DNA of 12,764 bases from positions 1-12,764 of the forward strand of contig JANPLZ010000009.1 in the NCBI GenBank assembly GCA_031422555.1, written 5' to 3'. Source of the stretch: JANNAT01 sp031422555. Lineage in GTDB: Bacteria > Pseudomonadota > Alphaproteobacteria > Rhodobacterales > Rhodobacteraceae. Shown piece by piece: positions 1 to 7,156 of the stretch (position 1 is its first letter; every line of letters starts with the position of its first letter). Both the position numbers and the translations under genes were made by a program. The notes below the pieces were generated by a model. The model was not told the origin of the DNA. It did no database searches and saw nothing but the letters and a program-made list of their open reading frames with translations.

Positions 1-143
1 CGGCTGGTCACGATCCGGGCAGCATCGGTGCGGGCGCGAAACTGATCGGGGGTCCAGTAGGCAAAGGGTGGCAACACAAAGCCGTAGTGGCGGATCAAGT
101 CATCCGCCGCCGCCATGATATCGTTGATGCGTGATCGTTTCTT
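1..143 (-). CDS. D-lyxose (D-lyxose/D-mannose) ketol-isomerase, N-terminal part, start codon damaged
   Basis: The gene runs off the left edge, so only about 47 N-terminal residues are present. Read leftwards, it encodes KRSRINDIMAAADDLIRHYG followed by FVLPPFAYWTP. This resembles the N-terminus I remember for D-lyxose isomerases (MKRS-INDI, then HLPPFA), cupin enzymes that interconvert D-lyxose with D-xylulose and D-mannose with D-fructose. The codon where the family Met is expected (143-141) is AAG, not ATG. A GAGGG Shine-Dalgarno sequence sits correctly just upstream. The frame is open back to a TAG at 176-174, with no ATG, GTG or TTG before the internal ATG at 116. That ATG has no visible ribosome binding site and would remove nine residues. 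The gene may start at 116, or be weakly expressed or inactive. The family call is fairly firm; the start is unresolved. Confidence 0.66.
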
Positions 144-239
144 CTTACCCTCGGTTCCTTGCTTTGAGGCTTTCTATAACGATTACGCCCGCCCTGACCA
201 AGCTGAAAACGCAGATCGCGGGGCTTGGTGACGGGAGGC

Positions 240-298
240 TTCGTGAGGGGGTGTTCGTGACGGGGTGTTCGTGACGGGGGTGTTCGTGACGGGGGCGG
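240..298. repeat. G-rich tandem repeat, 14-15 bp unit, four copies
   Basis: Four consecutive copies of TTCGTGACGGGGGTG (14-15 bp) lie at about 240-253, 254-267, 268-282 and 283-298. They differ by a C/G change in the first copy and by the length of the G run. The array lies in the 173 bp gap between the hydrolase stop and the isomerase gene, so both are on the minus strand and any read-through transcript would carry the C-rich copy. The units look like slippage products. No known binding site is recognised. Confidence 0.85.
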
Positions 299-316
299 TA
301 AAGTCGCGCTGCCGGG

Positions 317-1087
317 TCAGACCTGCACCTTTTGCGCTGCCCAGCTTTGCACCGCAGCACCAAAGGCTGCAAACAGCGGGCGCGAGACCGGATCGGCGGC
401 GGCGTTCCATTCGGGGTGCCATTGCACTGACAGCGTAAAGCCGGGCGCATCCTTGATATAGATCGCCTCGGGCGTGCCATCGGGGGCGGCACCGTCAACC
501 ATGATCCGCAAGCCGGGCCGCGCGATGCCCTGGCCGTGCAAGGTGTTGGTCATCACCGACGCCGCCCCCAACAGACGGTGAAACACCCCGTCTTGGACAA
601 AGTCGACCGCATGGCGCAGCGCAAACTGTTCTGCGATGGTGCCATCGGGCGGCATGCGGTGGTTGTCGCGCCCGGGCAAATCGCGAATCTCGGGGTGCAG
701 GGTGCCGCCCATCGCCACATTCACCTCTTGAAAGCCGCGGCAAATGCCAAGGAAGGGCTGACCTCGATCGACGCAGGCCCGGATCAGCGGCAGGGTTATC
801 GCATCGCGGTTGCGGTCAAACGCGCCATGCGCGGGGGTTTCAGCCTCGCCATATTCCGAGGGATGCACATTCGGCCGCCCGCCGGTCAGCAAAAACCCAT
901 CGCAGCAGTGCAGCAGTTCATCGACCGAAACATAGCGCGGATCCGACGGCACGATCATCGGCAAGCAGCCAGCCACGTCCGACACCGCGTCCGAATTCAT
1001 TTGTCCCGAGGCATGCACCGCATAGCTGTCATTCATCAGATAGGCGTTGCCGATAATGCCAACGATGGGGCGACGGGTATTTGGCAT
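317..1087 (-). CDS. Gamma-glutamyl-gamma-aminobutyrate hydrolase family protein (class I glutamine amidotransferase fold)
   Basis: A 256-residue cytoplasmic hydrolase of the PuuD / peptidase C26 family. Characterised members cleave gamma-glutamyl-GABA to glutamate and GABA in putrescine breakdown. The nucleophile elbow FLGICRGFQE places the catalytic Cys at residue 116, and the motif VQWHPEW supplies His224 and Glu226, giving a complete Cys-His-Glu triad. The LTGGRPNVHPSEY segment (67-79) matches the family's GG-DV-P-Y region. Length is normal for the family. The ATG at 1087 begins PNTRRPIVGI, a typical first beta strand. Neighbours give no putrescine pathway genes: the isomerase lies downstream on the same strand and a DUF305 gene diverges upstream. 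The exact gamma-glutamyl substrate is therefore inferred only from family, and the symbol is left blank. Confidence 0.88.
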   Translation of the reverse strand: MPNTRRPIVGIIGNAYLMNDSYAVHASGQMNSDAVSDVAGCLPMIVPSDPRYVSVDELLHCCDGFLLTGGRPNVHPSEYGEAETPAHGAFDRNRDAITLPLIRACVDRGQPFLGICRGFQEVNVAMGGTLHPEIRDLPGRDNHRMPPDGTIAEQFALRHAVDFVQDGVFHRLLGAASVMTNTLHGQGIARPGLRIMVDGAAPDGTPEAIYIKDAPGFTLSVQWHPEWNAAADPVSRPLFAAFGAAVQSWAAQKVQV

Positions 1088-1169
1088 CTGTGCGCGGGAC
1101 CGTTTGTTTAGACTGGTCGCATCATAGCAGCCAACGGGCCAAGGTGAAGGGGGCGTTTGGCGGCATTGG

Positions 1170-1188
1170 CAGTTGTTTCACCCAACTG
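1170..1188. promoter_or_regulatory. Inverted repeat CAGTTG-N7-CAACTG between divergent genes
   Basis: A perfect 6 bp dyad (1170-1175 and 1183-1188, 7 bp apart) lies in the 165 bp gap between the divergently transcribed hydrolase and DUF305 genes, about 65 bp before the DUF305 start. The placement would suit a regulator operator. No known factor is recognised, and no convincing -10/-35 pair was found beside it. Confidence 0.3.
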
Positions 1189-1252
1189 TGACTTGCATAT
1201 CGCGTTGGCGCGGCGGACACCGGGGGTATCCTGTCTTTACCGGAGAAACCCG

Positions 1253-1582
1253 ATGCCTCGTATCTTGCTGACCTTGGCCGCTGTTGCAACCGCGCTTGCC
1301 CTGCCTTTGCTGGCGCAAACCGCCGAGACGCCCGCCACCACCGCCTACAAGACGGCGATGAATGCGATGATGGGCGGGATGATGATGTCCTATACCGGCA
1401 ACGCCGATTTGGATTTCATCAAAGGCATGGTGCCACACCATCAGGGCGCTGTGGACAACGCCCGCATCGTGCTGCAATTCGGCACCGACCCCGAAGTGCG
1501 TAAATTCGCCGAAAGCGTGATCGCCGCCCAAGAGGCCGAGATCAAGTGGATGAACGACTGGCTGGCGAAAAACGGCGGCTGA
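1253..1582 (+). CDS. Secreted DUF305 protein, Met/His-rich, possible copper binding
   Basis: A 109-residue exported protein. Residues 1-21 form a signal peptide (MPR, a Leu/Ala-rich core, then LLA before QTAE), so the mature periplasmic protein is about 88 residues. The core matches DUF305, a four-helix ferritin-like fold: DFIKGMVPHHQGAVDNARI (54-72) carries the hallmark MVPHHQGA. A Met cluster (Met36, 39, 40, 43, 44, 45 and 59) precedes His62-His63, a composition typical of copper-handling proteins such as CopM, which belongs to this family. The ATG at 1253 is chosen because GGAG lies 7 bp upstream and the signal peptide begins there; an in-frame ATG at 1157 would add 32 residues that spoil it. 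It stands alone, with no copper exporter or oxidase nearby. The family call is strong; metal binding is inferred. Confidence 0.86.
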   Translation: MPRILLTLAAVATALALPLLAQTAETPATTAYKTAMNAMMGGMMMSYTGNADLDFIKGMVPHHQGAVDNARIVLQFGTDPEVRKFAESVIAAQEAEIKWMNDWLAKNGG

Positions 1583-1917
1583 TTGACGGCCAGTCTGCCT
1601 GCCAGCCTGCCAAGCTGCGGTGACCTGATCACTAGAAAGGAACGGGGGGTTCACAGCCCCCTAACGCCAATCGCCGGGCGATTGCCTTGCGGCATTTGTG
1701 GCATAATTGCCGTGCCACTTGTGGGCTATTTTTGAACAAAAAAAGCGCAAGGTGTAGATAAGTTTTAGGCAGTTCCGGCCAAGATGCTGGCCCCGTTTTG
1801 CTGTGGCTGGATGTTATTGCGGGCATTTAGGTCCAGTCCGGTGCGATTGGGGTTGTGGCCGTCGGGGCCGCCGTTTTACACCGGGTCCAAGCCCCGCCGG
1901 GCCAAGGGATATTGCCC
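1583..1917. other. Gap between DUF305 and EamA genes, with several inverted repeats
   Basis: This 335 bp gap holds no convincing gene. It contains a G6/C5 hairpin (1644-1661), a near-perfect 8 bp dyad CAATCGCC/GGCGATTG (1668-1684), a dyad GTGGCA/TGCCAC (1698-1718), and a short GGCCA/TGGCC hairpin followed by CCGTTTT (1777-1799). The last could be a weak plus-strand terminator. An A-rich run lies at 1739-1744. The exporter ribosome binding site AAGGGA is at 1904-1909. In-frame GTG 1855 could extend the exporter, but it is not supported by a ribosome binding site. Confidence 0.45.
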
Positions 1918-2817
1918 GTGACACCCCCCGCCACCGCTGCCCGCCCGTTGATCGGAATTGCCTTGATGCTGGCGGCTATGGCGGCTTTGCCGTTTCTGGA
2001 CGTGCTGGCCAAGGTTTTGGGCGAACAGGGCGTGCCGGTGTTGCAGATCGTCTGGGCGCGGGTGGCGTTTGGTGCCGCTCTGACGCTGCCCTTCGCGCTG
2101 CGGCACGCGGGCGCGCGCGGTTTAATGCCGCCAAATCCGCTGTTTCATCTGTTTCGCGCCGGGTTCCTGATCTGCGCGACCTTTACCTTCTTTCTGTCGC
2201 TGACCTATCTGCCGATTGCCGACGCGCTGGCGCTGTTTTTTGTGCAGCCCTTGGTGGTGACCATCTTGTCGGCGCTGGTGCTGGGCGAAAAGGTGGGACC
2301 GCGGCGCTGGGCGGCGGTGGCGGTGGGGTTCATCGGCACCCTGATCATCATCCGCCCCGGCTTTGTCGAGGTGAACCCGGGCAGTTTGCTGGCGTTGGCG
2401 GCCGGCGCGTTTCTGGGCATCTACTTTGTGATGAGCGCCAAAATCGCCGCCCAAGCGCCGCCTATGGTGATCACCTTTCAGACCAATTTCATTGGCGCTG
2501 TGCTGATTTCAGGCGCGATGCCGCTGGTGTGGCTGCCGCCCAGCCCGGCGCAATGGGCGATGTTTGTCGGCATGGGCGTGGTGGCCAATCTGGGGCATCT
2601 TCTGATCCTGAACGCCTACCGGCGCGCCGAAGCCTCGTTGCTTGCACCGCTGGCCTATACCGAAATGATCGGTGCCACCTTGGTGGGCTGGTGGTTTTTT
2701 GGTGATTTTCCAGATGGTTGGACGTTTTTAGGGGTTGGCGTGTTGATCGGTTGCGCGATTTATATCTCGGTGCGCGAACGCAGTGCCAAGATCAAAATCC
2801 CGCCTGAACCCATCTAG
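1918..2817 (+). CDS. DMT superfamily (EamA-type) metabolite exporter
   Basis: About 299 residues forming an inner-membrane protein with roughly ten hydrophobic segments in two EamA repeats, as in RhaT/RarD/YdcZ-type transporters that export amino acids or other small metabolites. Recognisable elements are PFLDVLAKVLGE in helix 1, QIVWARVAFGA in helix 2, and the first-repeat end ALVLGEKVGPRRW followed by GFIGTLIIIRPG. The second repeat ends PLAYTEMIGATLVGWWFFGDFP, typical of the family. The GTG at 1918 is chosen because AAGGGA lies 8 bp upstream; GTG 1855 would add 21 polar residues without a ribosome binding site. The C-terminus is a basic tail. Its stop codon overlaps that of the convergent aminotransferase. 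Substrate cannot be read from sequence. Confidence 0.9.
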   Translation: MTPPATAARPLIGIALMLAAMAALPFLDVLAKVLGEQGVPVLQIVWARVAFGAALTLPFALRHAGARGLMPPNPLFHLFRAGFLICATFTFFLSLTYLPIADALALFFVQPLVVTILSALVLGEKVGPRRWAAVAVGFIGTLIIIRPGFVEVNPGSLLALAAGAFLGIYFVMSAKIAAQAPPMVITFQTNFIGAVLISGAMPLVWLPPSPAQWAMFVGMGVVANLGHLLILNAYRRAEASLLAPLAYTEMIGATLVGWWFFGDFPDGWTFLGVGVLIGCAIYISVRERSAKIKIPPEPI

Positions 2818-4022
2818 CTACCCGCGCCTTGCGCCACCACGCCCGCCGCCGCCGCCAACGCGCCCGGCCCGTGTGCGATGTTCAGCGCGATCATGCCCGC
2901 CTCCATCACCGCCAGCGCGCCCAAAGTCATATGGGCGTTGACATGGCCCATATGCGCCACCCGCAAAAAGCCGTGATAGGCCGGATCGCTGGGGGCAGCC
3001 ATGCCAAGGCCAATGCCCAGCGTTACCCCGGCACGGGTTTCGCACCACTGCCGCAACCGTGTGGCATCGGGCGCACCAAAGCGGGCGGCCGTCACCGAAC
3101 GTCCGCGATTTGCAGGGCTTGCCACGTTCAGCCCGATGGCAGGGTTGCCCGCACCCCAGGCATCAAACGCCGCCCAAACCGCGCGCGCCAGCACGTCATG
3201 GCGGGCCCAAACCGCGGGCAGACCTTCTTCGGCGATCATGTCCAACGCCTCGCGCAGGCCATAAAGATGATGCGTGGGGGCTGTGCCGTTCCACAGTTGC
3301 CAAAACTCGGACGCGGTGCTGCGCGGCCCCCAATCCCAATAAGGCGTGCGCAGATCGGCCGATCTGGTGGCGGCGACCGCCTTGTCGGAAAACCACAAAA
3401 ACCCCAGACCTGGCGGCGTCATCAAGCCCTTTTGGCTGGCAGCCACGGTTACATCTACGCCCCACGCGTCCATGTGGTAGGCGTCACAGCCAAGGCTTGC
3501 GACGCAGTCCACCGCCAACAGCGCCGGATGCCCCGCCGCATCCATCGCCGCGCGCAAACCCGGGATATCTGACCGGATGGTCGATGCGGTGTCGACTTGG
3601 GTGACCAGCACCGATTTGATGTCATGCGCGGCATCAGCGCGCAGCGTCTGTTCGATCAACTCCAGATCCAGCGGCGCAGATTTGCCGAAATCCAGCAACT
3701 GGACATCCACCCCCATACCGTGCGCCGAGGTGGCCCAGCTTAGACCAAACTGCCCGGTCGCCAGCACCAACGCCCGGTCGCCGCGCGAAAACAGGTTGGC
3801 ATTCGCCGCCTCCCACGCCGCGTGGCCGTTGCCGATATAGGCGGCCACATGCTGCGCGGTGCCCGCCACCGCCCGCAGGTCGGGCCACAGGCCAGCAACC
3901 AGATCATGCAACGCGCCTTCGTAGATATTCGGCGAGCCGCGGTGCATTGCCGCCAGCACCCGGTCGGGCATCACCGAAGGGCCGGGAATTGCAAGATAAG
4001 GCCGGCCATTTGCAAGGGTCAT
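2814..4022 (-). CDS. Class V PLP-dependent aminotransferase (alanine/serine-glyoxylate type)
   Basis: A 402-residue cytoplasmic fold-type I PLP enzyme. The N-terminal IPGPSVMPDRVLAAM matches the GPS/GPT opening of alanine-glyoxylate and serine-glyoxylate aminotransferases. Asp172 in AVDCVASLG is the expected partner of the PLP pyridine nitrogen. Lys198 in VAASQKGLMTPPG is the Schiff-base lysine. Arg354 in FLRVAHMGH should bind the substrate carboxylate. All key residues are present and the length is normal. The ATG at 4022 has GGAG 6 bp upstream. It is divergent from the ABC exporter and ends in a 4 bp tail-to-tail overlap with the EamA gene. No serine-cycle genes adjoin, so the amino donor (Ala, Ser or another) is unknown. 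Confidence 0.88.
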   Translation of the reverse strand: MTLANGRPYLAIPGPSVMPDRVLAAMHRGSPNIYEGALHDLVAGLWPDLRAVAGTAQHVAAYIGNGHAAWEAANANLFSRGDRALVLATGQFGLSWATSAHGMGVDVQLLDFGKSAPLDLELIEQTLRADAAHDIKSVLVTQVDTASTIRSDIPGLRAAMDAAGHPALLAVDCVASLGCDAYHMDAWGVDVTVAASQKGLMTPPGLGFLWFSDKAVAATRSADLRTPYWDWGPRSTASEFWQLWNGTAPTHHLYGLREALDMIAEEGLPAVWARHDVLARAVWAAFDAWGAGNPAIGLNVASPANRGRSVTAARFGAPDATRLRQWCETRAGVTLGIGLGMAAPSDPAYHGFLRVAHMGHVNAHMTLGALAVMEAGMIALNIAHGPGALAAAAGVVAQGAGS

Positions 4023-4047
4023 TTACGTCTCCAATATCTTGGGCCAA

Positions 4048-4076
4048 TGGGTATGCTGCGACTTCGGCTTCGTCAA
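4048..4076 (-). promoter_or_regulatory. Possible promoter of the class V aminotransferase
   Basis: On the minus strand a good -35 box TTGACG (4076-4071) precedes, after 17 bp, only a poor -10, TACCCA (4053-4048), about 25 bp upstream of the aminotransferase ATG. The -35 match and the spacing are good but the -10 is weak, so this is a candidate only. Confidence 0.27.
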
Positions 4077-4177
4077 TGCGGCCTGATTGCCGCCGCAGCC
4101 CAGACCATCACCTTGCCATGCCCCCCAGCCCCAGCTAAACCATCAGCCCAATGGCGCACCCGCAAGAAAGGTCCAGC

Positions 4178-5935
4178 GTGAGCGATCCTGCCCCCCCTTC
4201 GCGCCGCCTGTTGGGGCGGTTCTGGACCGGCTATTTGCGTCTGCAAACCCCGATGCTGTGTCTGGCCTTCGGGCTGATGGTGATCGAGGGGGCGGCCTTG
4301 GGCGGGCTGTCGTATCTGCTGAAGCCGCTGTTTGATGTGGTGTTCACCACCGGCGGCCAGTCGGCGCTGTTTACGGTCGGCGCGGGCATTCTGGCGCTGT
4401 TCGTTGTGCGCGGCATTTGCGTGGTGGCCTCGCGCACTTTGATTGCGTCGGTGGCGCAAGCCGTGTCTGCGGCGATGCAAATCAGCCTGTTGCGCCATGT
4501 GCTGACGCTGGACAGCGGGTTTTATCAAACCCATTCGCCCGGCGTTCTGATCGAACGGGTGCAGGGCGATACTTTGGCGGTGCAGGGCATCTGGACATCG
4601 CTGCTGACGGGTGTGGCGCGCGATGGGTTGGGGTTGGCGCTGTTACTGGCGGTGGCGATTTCGATTGATCCGTATTGGACGCTTTATGCCCTGATTGGCG
4701 CGCCGCTGTTGATTTTGCCCGCGTCGCTGGTGCAACGCTATGTGCGGCGCAAAGCCAGCCACTTGCGCGATCAGGCCGGCATGCGCGCCACCCGGCTGGA
4801 CGAGATTTTCCACGGCATTCAAGCGGTCAAGCTGAACCGGATGGAAGACTATCAAACCGGACGGTTTCGCCAGGTGCTGGCGGCGATCACCCGCGCCGAG
4901 GTGAAAACGGTGATGGGGCGCAATCTGATGCCCGGCATGATTGATATCGTCACCGGCATCGGCTTTTTTGCGGTGCTGGTGATGGCGGGCGATGATATTG
5001 CCAGCGGTGCGCGCAGCATTGGCGACTTCATGTCGTTTTTCACCGCGATGGCGCTGACCTTTCAACCGTTGCGGCGGCTTGGGGAAATGTCGGGCACATG
5101 GCAGATTGCCGCCGCCAGTCTGGAGCGGATTTACGCGCTGTTTGACACAACGCCCGCCCGCAGCCGCCCGGGTATCAGCGCCGCCCTGCCCGCGCCGGGT
5201 GCGCCCGAGATTGTGTTTGACGCCGTGGAGTTTGCCCATGGCGATCAGCCGGTTTTGCGGGGGGTGTCGTTTACCGCGCTGGCGGGACAGACCACGGCTT
5301 TGGTCGGTGCGTCGGGTGCGGGCAAATCGACGGTGTTTCATCTGCTGACAGGACTTCTGGAACCCGACGCAGGTCAGATCCGCATCGGCGGGGTGGCCAC
5401 GCCGCAAATGATGTTGGCAGATCAGCGCGGTTTGTTTGCCACCGTTACCCAGGATGCCGCGCTGTTTGATGAATCCTTGCGCGAAAATGTAACACTGGGG
5501 CGGGCGGGCATCACGGCGCAGGATTTGGACACGGCGTTGCGTGCAGCCCATGTCAGCGATTTCATCCCCGCCTTGGCCCAAGGGCTGGACACCGCCGTTG
5601 GTCCGCGCGGATCGGGTCTGTCGGGGGGGCAGCGCCAGCGCGTCGCCATTGCCCGCGCCTTGGTGCAAGGGGCGGTGGTGTTGTTGCTGGATGAGGCGAC
5701 CTCGGCTTTGGATGCGCAATCCGAAGCGGCGGTTGCGGCGGCGCTGGCGGCGGGGGGCGGCGATAGGGGTGGGCGCACCACACTGGTCATCGCGCACCGG
5801 CTTGCCACGGTGCGGGGGGCCGACAAAATCATCGTGATGGACCGCGGTTGTGTGGCAGAGCAAGGCACCCATGACGATCTGATCGCGCGCGGCGGGCTTT
5901 ATGCCGGGCTATATGCGTTGCAATTCAAAGACTAA
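4178..5935 (+). CDS. MsbA-like ABC exporter (fused permease and ATPase)
   Basis: About 585 residues, a half-transporter expected to work as a homodimer in the inner membrane, exporting a lipid or hydrophobic compound. The first ~300 residues hold six membrane segments (near 25-50, 67-90, 140-160, 163-187, 252-272 and 280-298). The ATPase domain follows: Walker A GASGAGKST (377-385), Q-loop VTQDAALF (Gln425), signature LSGGQRQR (481-488), Walker B VVLLLDEATSALD with Glu506, and switch His540. All are intact. GTG 4178 is preferred because AAAGG lies 6 bp upstream; the in-frame ATG at 4151 lacks a ribosome binding site. ygfZ follows after 15 bp, indicating an operon. MsbA, a multidrug exporter or another lipid flippase are all possible; the substrate is unknown. 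Confidence 0.9.
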   Translation: MSDPAPPSRRLLGRFWTGYLRLQTPMLCLAFGLMVIEGAALGGLSYLLKPLFDVVFTTGGQSALFTVGAGILALFVVRGICVVASRTLIASVAQAVSAAMQISLLRHVLTLDSGFYQTHSPGVLIERVQGDTLAVQGIWTSLLTGVARDGLGLALLLAVAISIDPYWTLYALIGAPLLILPASLVQRYVRRKASHLRDQAGMRATRLDEIFHGIQAVKLNRMEDYQTGRFRQVLAAITRAEVKTVMGRNLMPGMIDIVTGIGFFAVLVMAGDDIASGARSIGDFMSFFTAMALTFQPLRRLGEMSGTWQIAAASLERIYALFDTTPARSRPGISAALPAPGAPEIVFDAVEFAHGDQPVLRGVSFTALAGQTTALVGASGAGKSTVFHLLTGLLEPDAGQIRIGGVATPQMMLADQRGLFATVTQDAALFDESLRENVTLGRAGITAQDLDTALRAAHVSDFIPALAQGLDTAVGPRGSGLSGGQRQRVAIARALVQGAVVLLLDEATSALDAQSEAAVAAALAAGGGDRGGRTTLVIAHRLATVRGADKIIVMDRGCVAEQGTHDDLIARGGLYAGLYALQFKD

Positions 5936-5950
5936 GCAAGGATTAAGACT

Positions 5951-6766
5951 GTGCAAACCGCTGAGATCGCCACCGACCGCTGCGTGTTCCAGATCACCGG
6001 AGCCGATGCTTTGCCGTTTTTGCAAGGCATGGTCAGCAATGATGTGCTGGGGCTGGCGCGCGGCGATGGTATGGTCTGGGCGGCGCTGCTGACGCCGCAG
6101 GGCAAATATCTGGCCGATTTCTTTGTGCTGGCTCTTGGCGGACAGGTGCTGCTGGACATCAACCGTAACATCGCGGCGGCGACGGTGAAACGGCTGCTGA
6201 TGTACCGCTTGCGCGCCGATGTGCAGATTGTGGCCGGCGATCTGGTGGTTTCGCGCGGTTTGGGACCAATCCCTGCCGGGGCGCTGGCCGACCCGCGCCA
6301 TCCGGCCTTGGGCTGGCGCGGCTATGGAATGGCTGGTTCGGTGGCGGGGGGTCCGGTGGCGGGGGGTTCGGTGGCGGGGGGTTCGGTGGCGGGGGGGGCG
6401 GCCACGATTGACTGGGACGCCATCCGCGTCGCGCACTGCATTCCCGAAACCGGGATCGAGTTAATTGCCGACGACAGCTATTTGTTGGAAACCGGGTTTG
6501 AACGGCTGCACGGCGTTGATTTCCGCAAGGGCTGCTATGTCGGGCAAGAAGTCACCGCGCGGATGAAGCACAAGACCGAGTTGCGCAAAGGGCTGGCACG
6601 GGTGGCGGTGCAAGGCGCGGCCCCGGTGGGCTGCGATATCTACGCCGGGGAAAAACCGGTGGGGCGGCTGTTTACCCAATCGGGCGGTTTCGGTCTTGCC
6701 CATGTGCGGTTCGATCAGGCGGTGGGGGTGATGACGGCTAAAGACGCGGTGATCACGCTGATTTAA
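5951..6766 (+). CDS. ygfZ: YgfZ/CAF17 folate-binding protein (Fe-S cluster maintenance, tRNA-modifying GTPase-like family name)
   Basis: A 271-residue cytoplasmic protein related to glycine cleavage T-protein. YgfZ uses tetrahydrofolate to help maintain certain Fe-S enzymes, including the MiaB tRNA modifier. The signature KGCYVGQE (193-200, conserved Cys195) is intact, as are the N-terminal FLQGMVSNDV (23-32) and the DWDAIRVAHCIPETGIEL block (154-171). The GTG start at 5951 has AAGGAT 8 bp upstream. The gene follows the exporter after 15 bp. Its unusual part is residues 131-150, four tandem VAGG(S/P/A) pentapeptides joining the first domain to the DWDAIRV block (see the repeat entry). The stop overlaps that of the convergent small membrane protein. 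Confidence 0.92.
   Translation: MQTAEIATDRCVFQITGADALPFLQGMVSNDVLGLARGDGMVWAALLTPQGKYLADFFVLALGGQVLLDINRNIAAATVKRLLMYRLRADVQIVAGDLVVSRGLGPIPAGALADPRHPALGWRGYGMAGSVAGGPVAGGSVAGGSVAGGAATIDWDAIRVAHCIPETGIELIADDSYLLETGFERLHGVDFRKGCYVGQEVTARMKHKTELRKGLARVAVQGAAPVGCDIYAGEKPVGRLFTQSGGFGLAHVRFDQAVGVMTAKDAVITLI
6341..6400 (+). repeat. In-frame 15 bp tandem repeat in ygfZ, four copies
   Basis: Four 15 bp units, GTGGCGGGGGGTTCG, at 6341-6355, 6356-6370, 6371-6385 and 6386-6400, with single changes in copies 1 (TTCG to TCCG) and 4 (extra G in place of T). They encode VAGGP, VAGGS, VAGGS and VAGGA. The 15 bp unit is a multiple of three, so copy gain or loss keeps the frame. It lies in an inter-domain linker, where length change is likely tolerated. 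Confidence 0.92.
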
Positions 6767-7047
6767 TGATCATCCCGGCTGCGCCACCGCGCCACCAGTT
6801 CGGTTTCAACGCCTTTGAACCCCAGATAGCTTAGCAAGGCCAAAAGCGCCTGAAAACCGATGTGCAGCAACTGCACCAACCCGCCGTCATAAATCGCCTG
6901 CGACCCGTAAGCTTGGATAAAAGTGAAGTTTGCCATCGCCAGCCGCAGCAAGCCGAAACTTGACCATGCCAGTAAGACCGAAAACAGGCCGAGGATCAAA
7001 AACAGCGCGGTCGCGGGATAGCTTGCGGGATAAAGCCATTTTTTCAT
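6763..7047 (-). CDS. Small two-helix inner-membrane protein, unknown function
   Basis: A 94-residue protein of unknown role. Hydrophobic segments lie at about residues 10-32 (PATALFLILGLFSVLLAW) and 54-78 (VQLLHIGFQALLALLSYLGF), joined by a polar loop, with a charged C-terminal tail (VARWRSRDDH). A related small protein seems familiar from Rhodobacterales genomes, but I cannot name a family. The start at 7047 begins KKWLYPASYPA and is chosen over in-frame ATG 7083, which has no ribosome binding site; 7047 also has only a weak one. It lies downstream of efp on the same strand with a 110 bp gap, perhaps co-transcribed. Its stop overlaps ygfZ by 4 bp. Confidence 0.7.
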   Translation of the reverse strand: MKKWLYPASYPATALFLILGLFSVLLAWSSFGLLRLAMANFTFIQAYGSQAIYDGGLVQLLHIGFQALLALLSYLGFKGVETELVARWRSRDDH

Positions 7048-7156
7048 CACACACCGCCGTTTGAATATCGACAGGTTGGACATAACAGCTTGGGTCGGGC
7101 CGGGCCAGCAATCAATCGCCGCGATACCACCGCCTGCGGCAAGCCACTGCGCCCCG

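Noticed and set aside
536..1111. 191-codon plus-strand open frame across the hydrolase gene
   Set aside because: It lies wholly antisense to a gene with an intact Cys-His-Glu triad, and its product has no recognisable motif.
1698..1718. Sigma-54 promoter, suggested by TGGCA and TTGC
   Set aside because: The GG and GC elements do not have the required 12 bp spacing; the match is explained by the inverted repeat.
4643..5872. 409-codon minus-strand open frame across the ABC exporter
   Set aside because: Antisense shadow of a gene with all ATPase motifs; composition is His/Arg/Gln-rich as expected for a GC-rich reverse frame.
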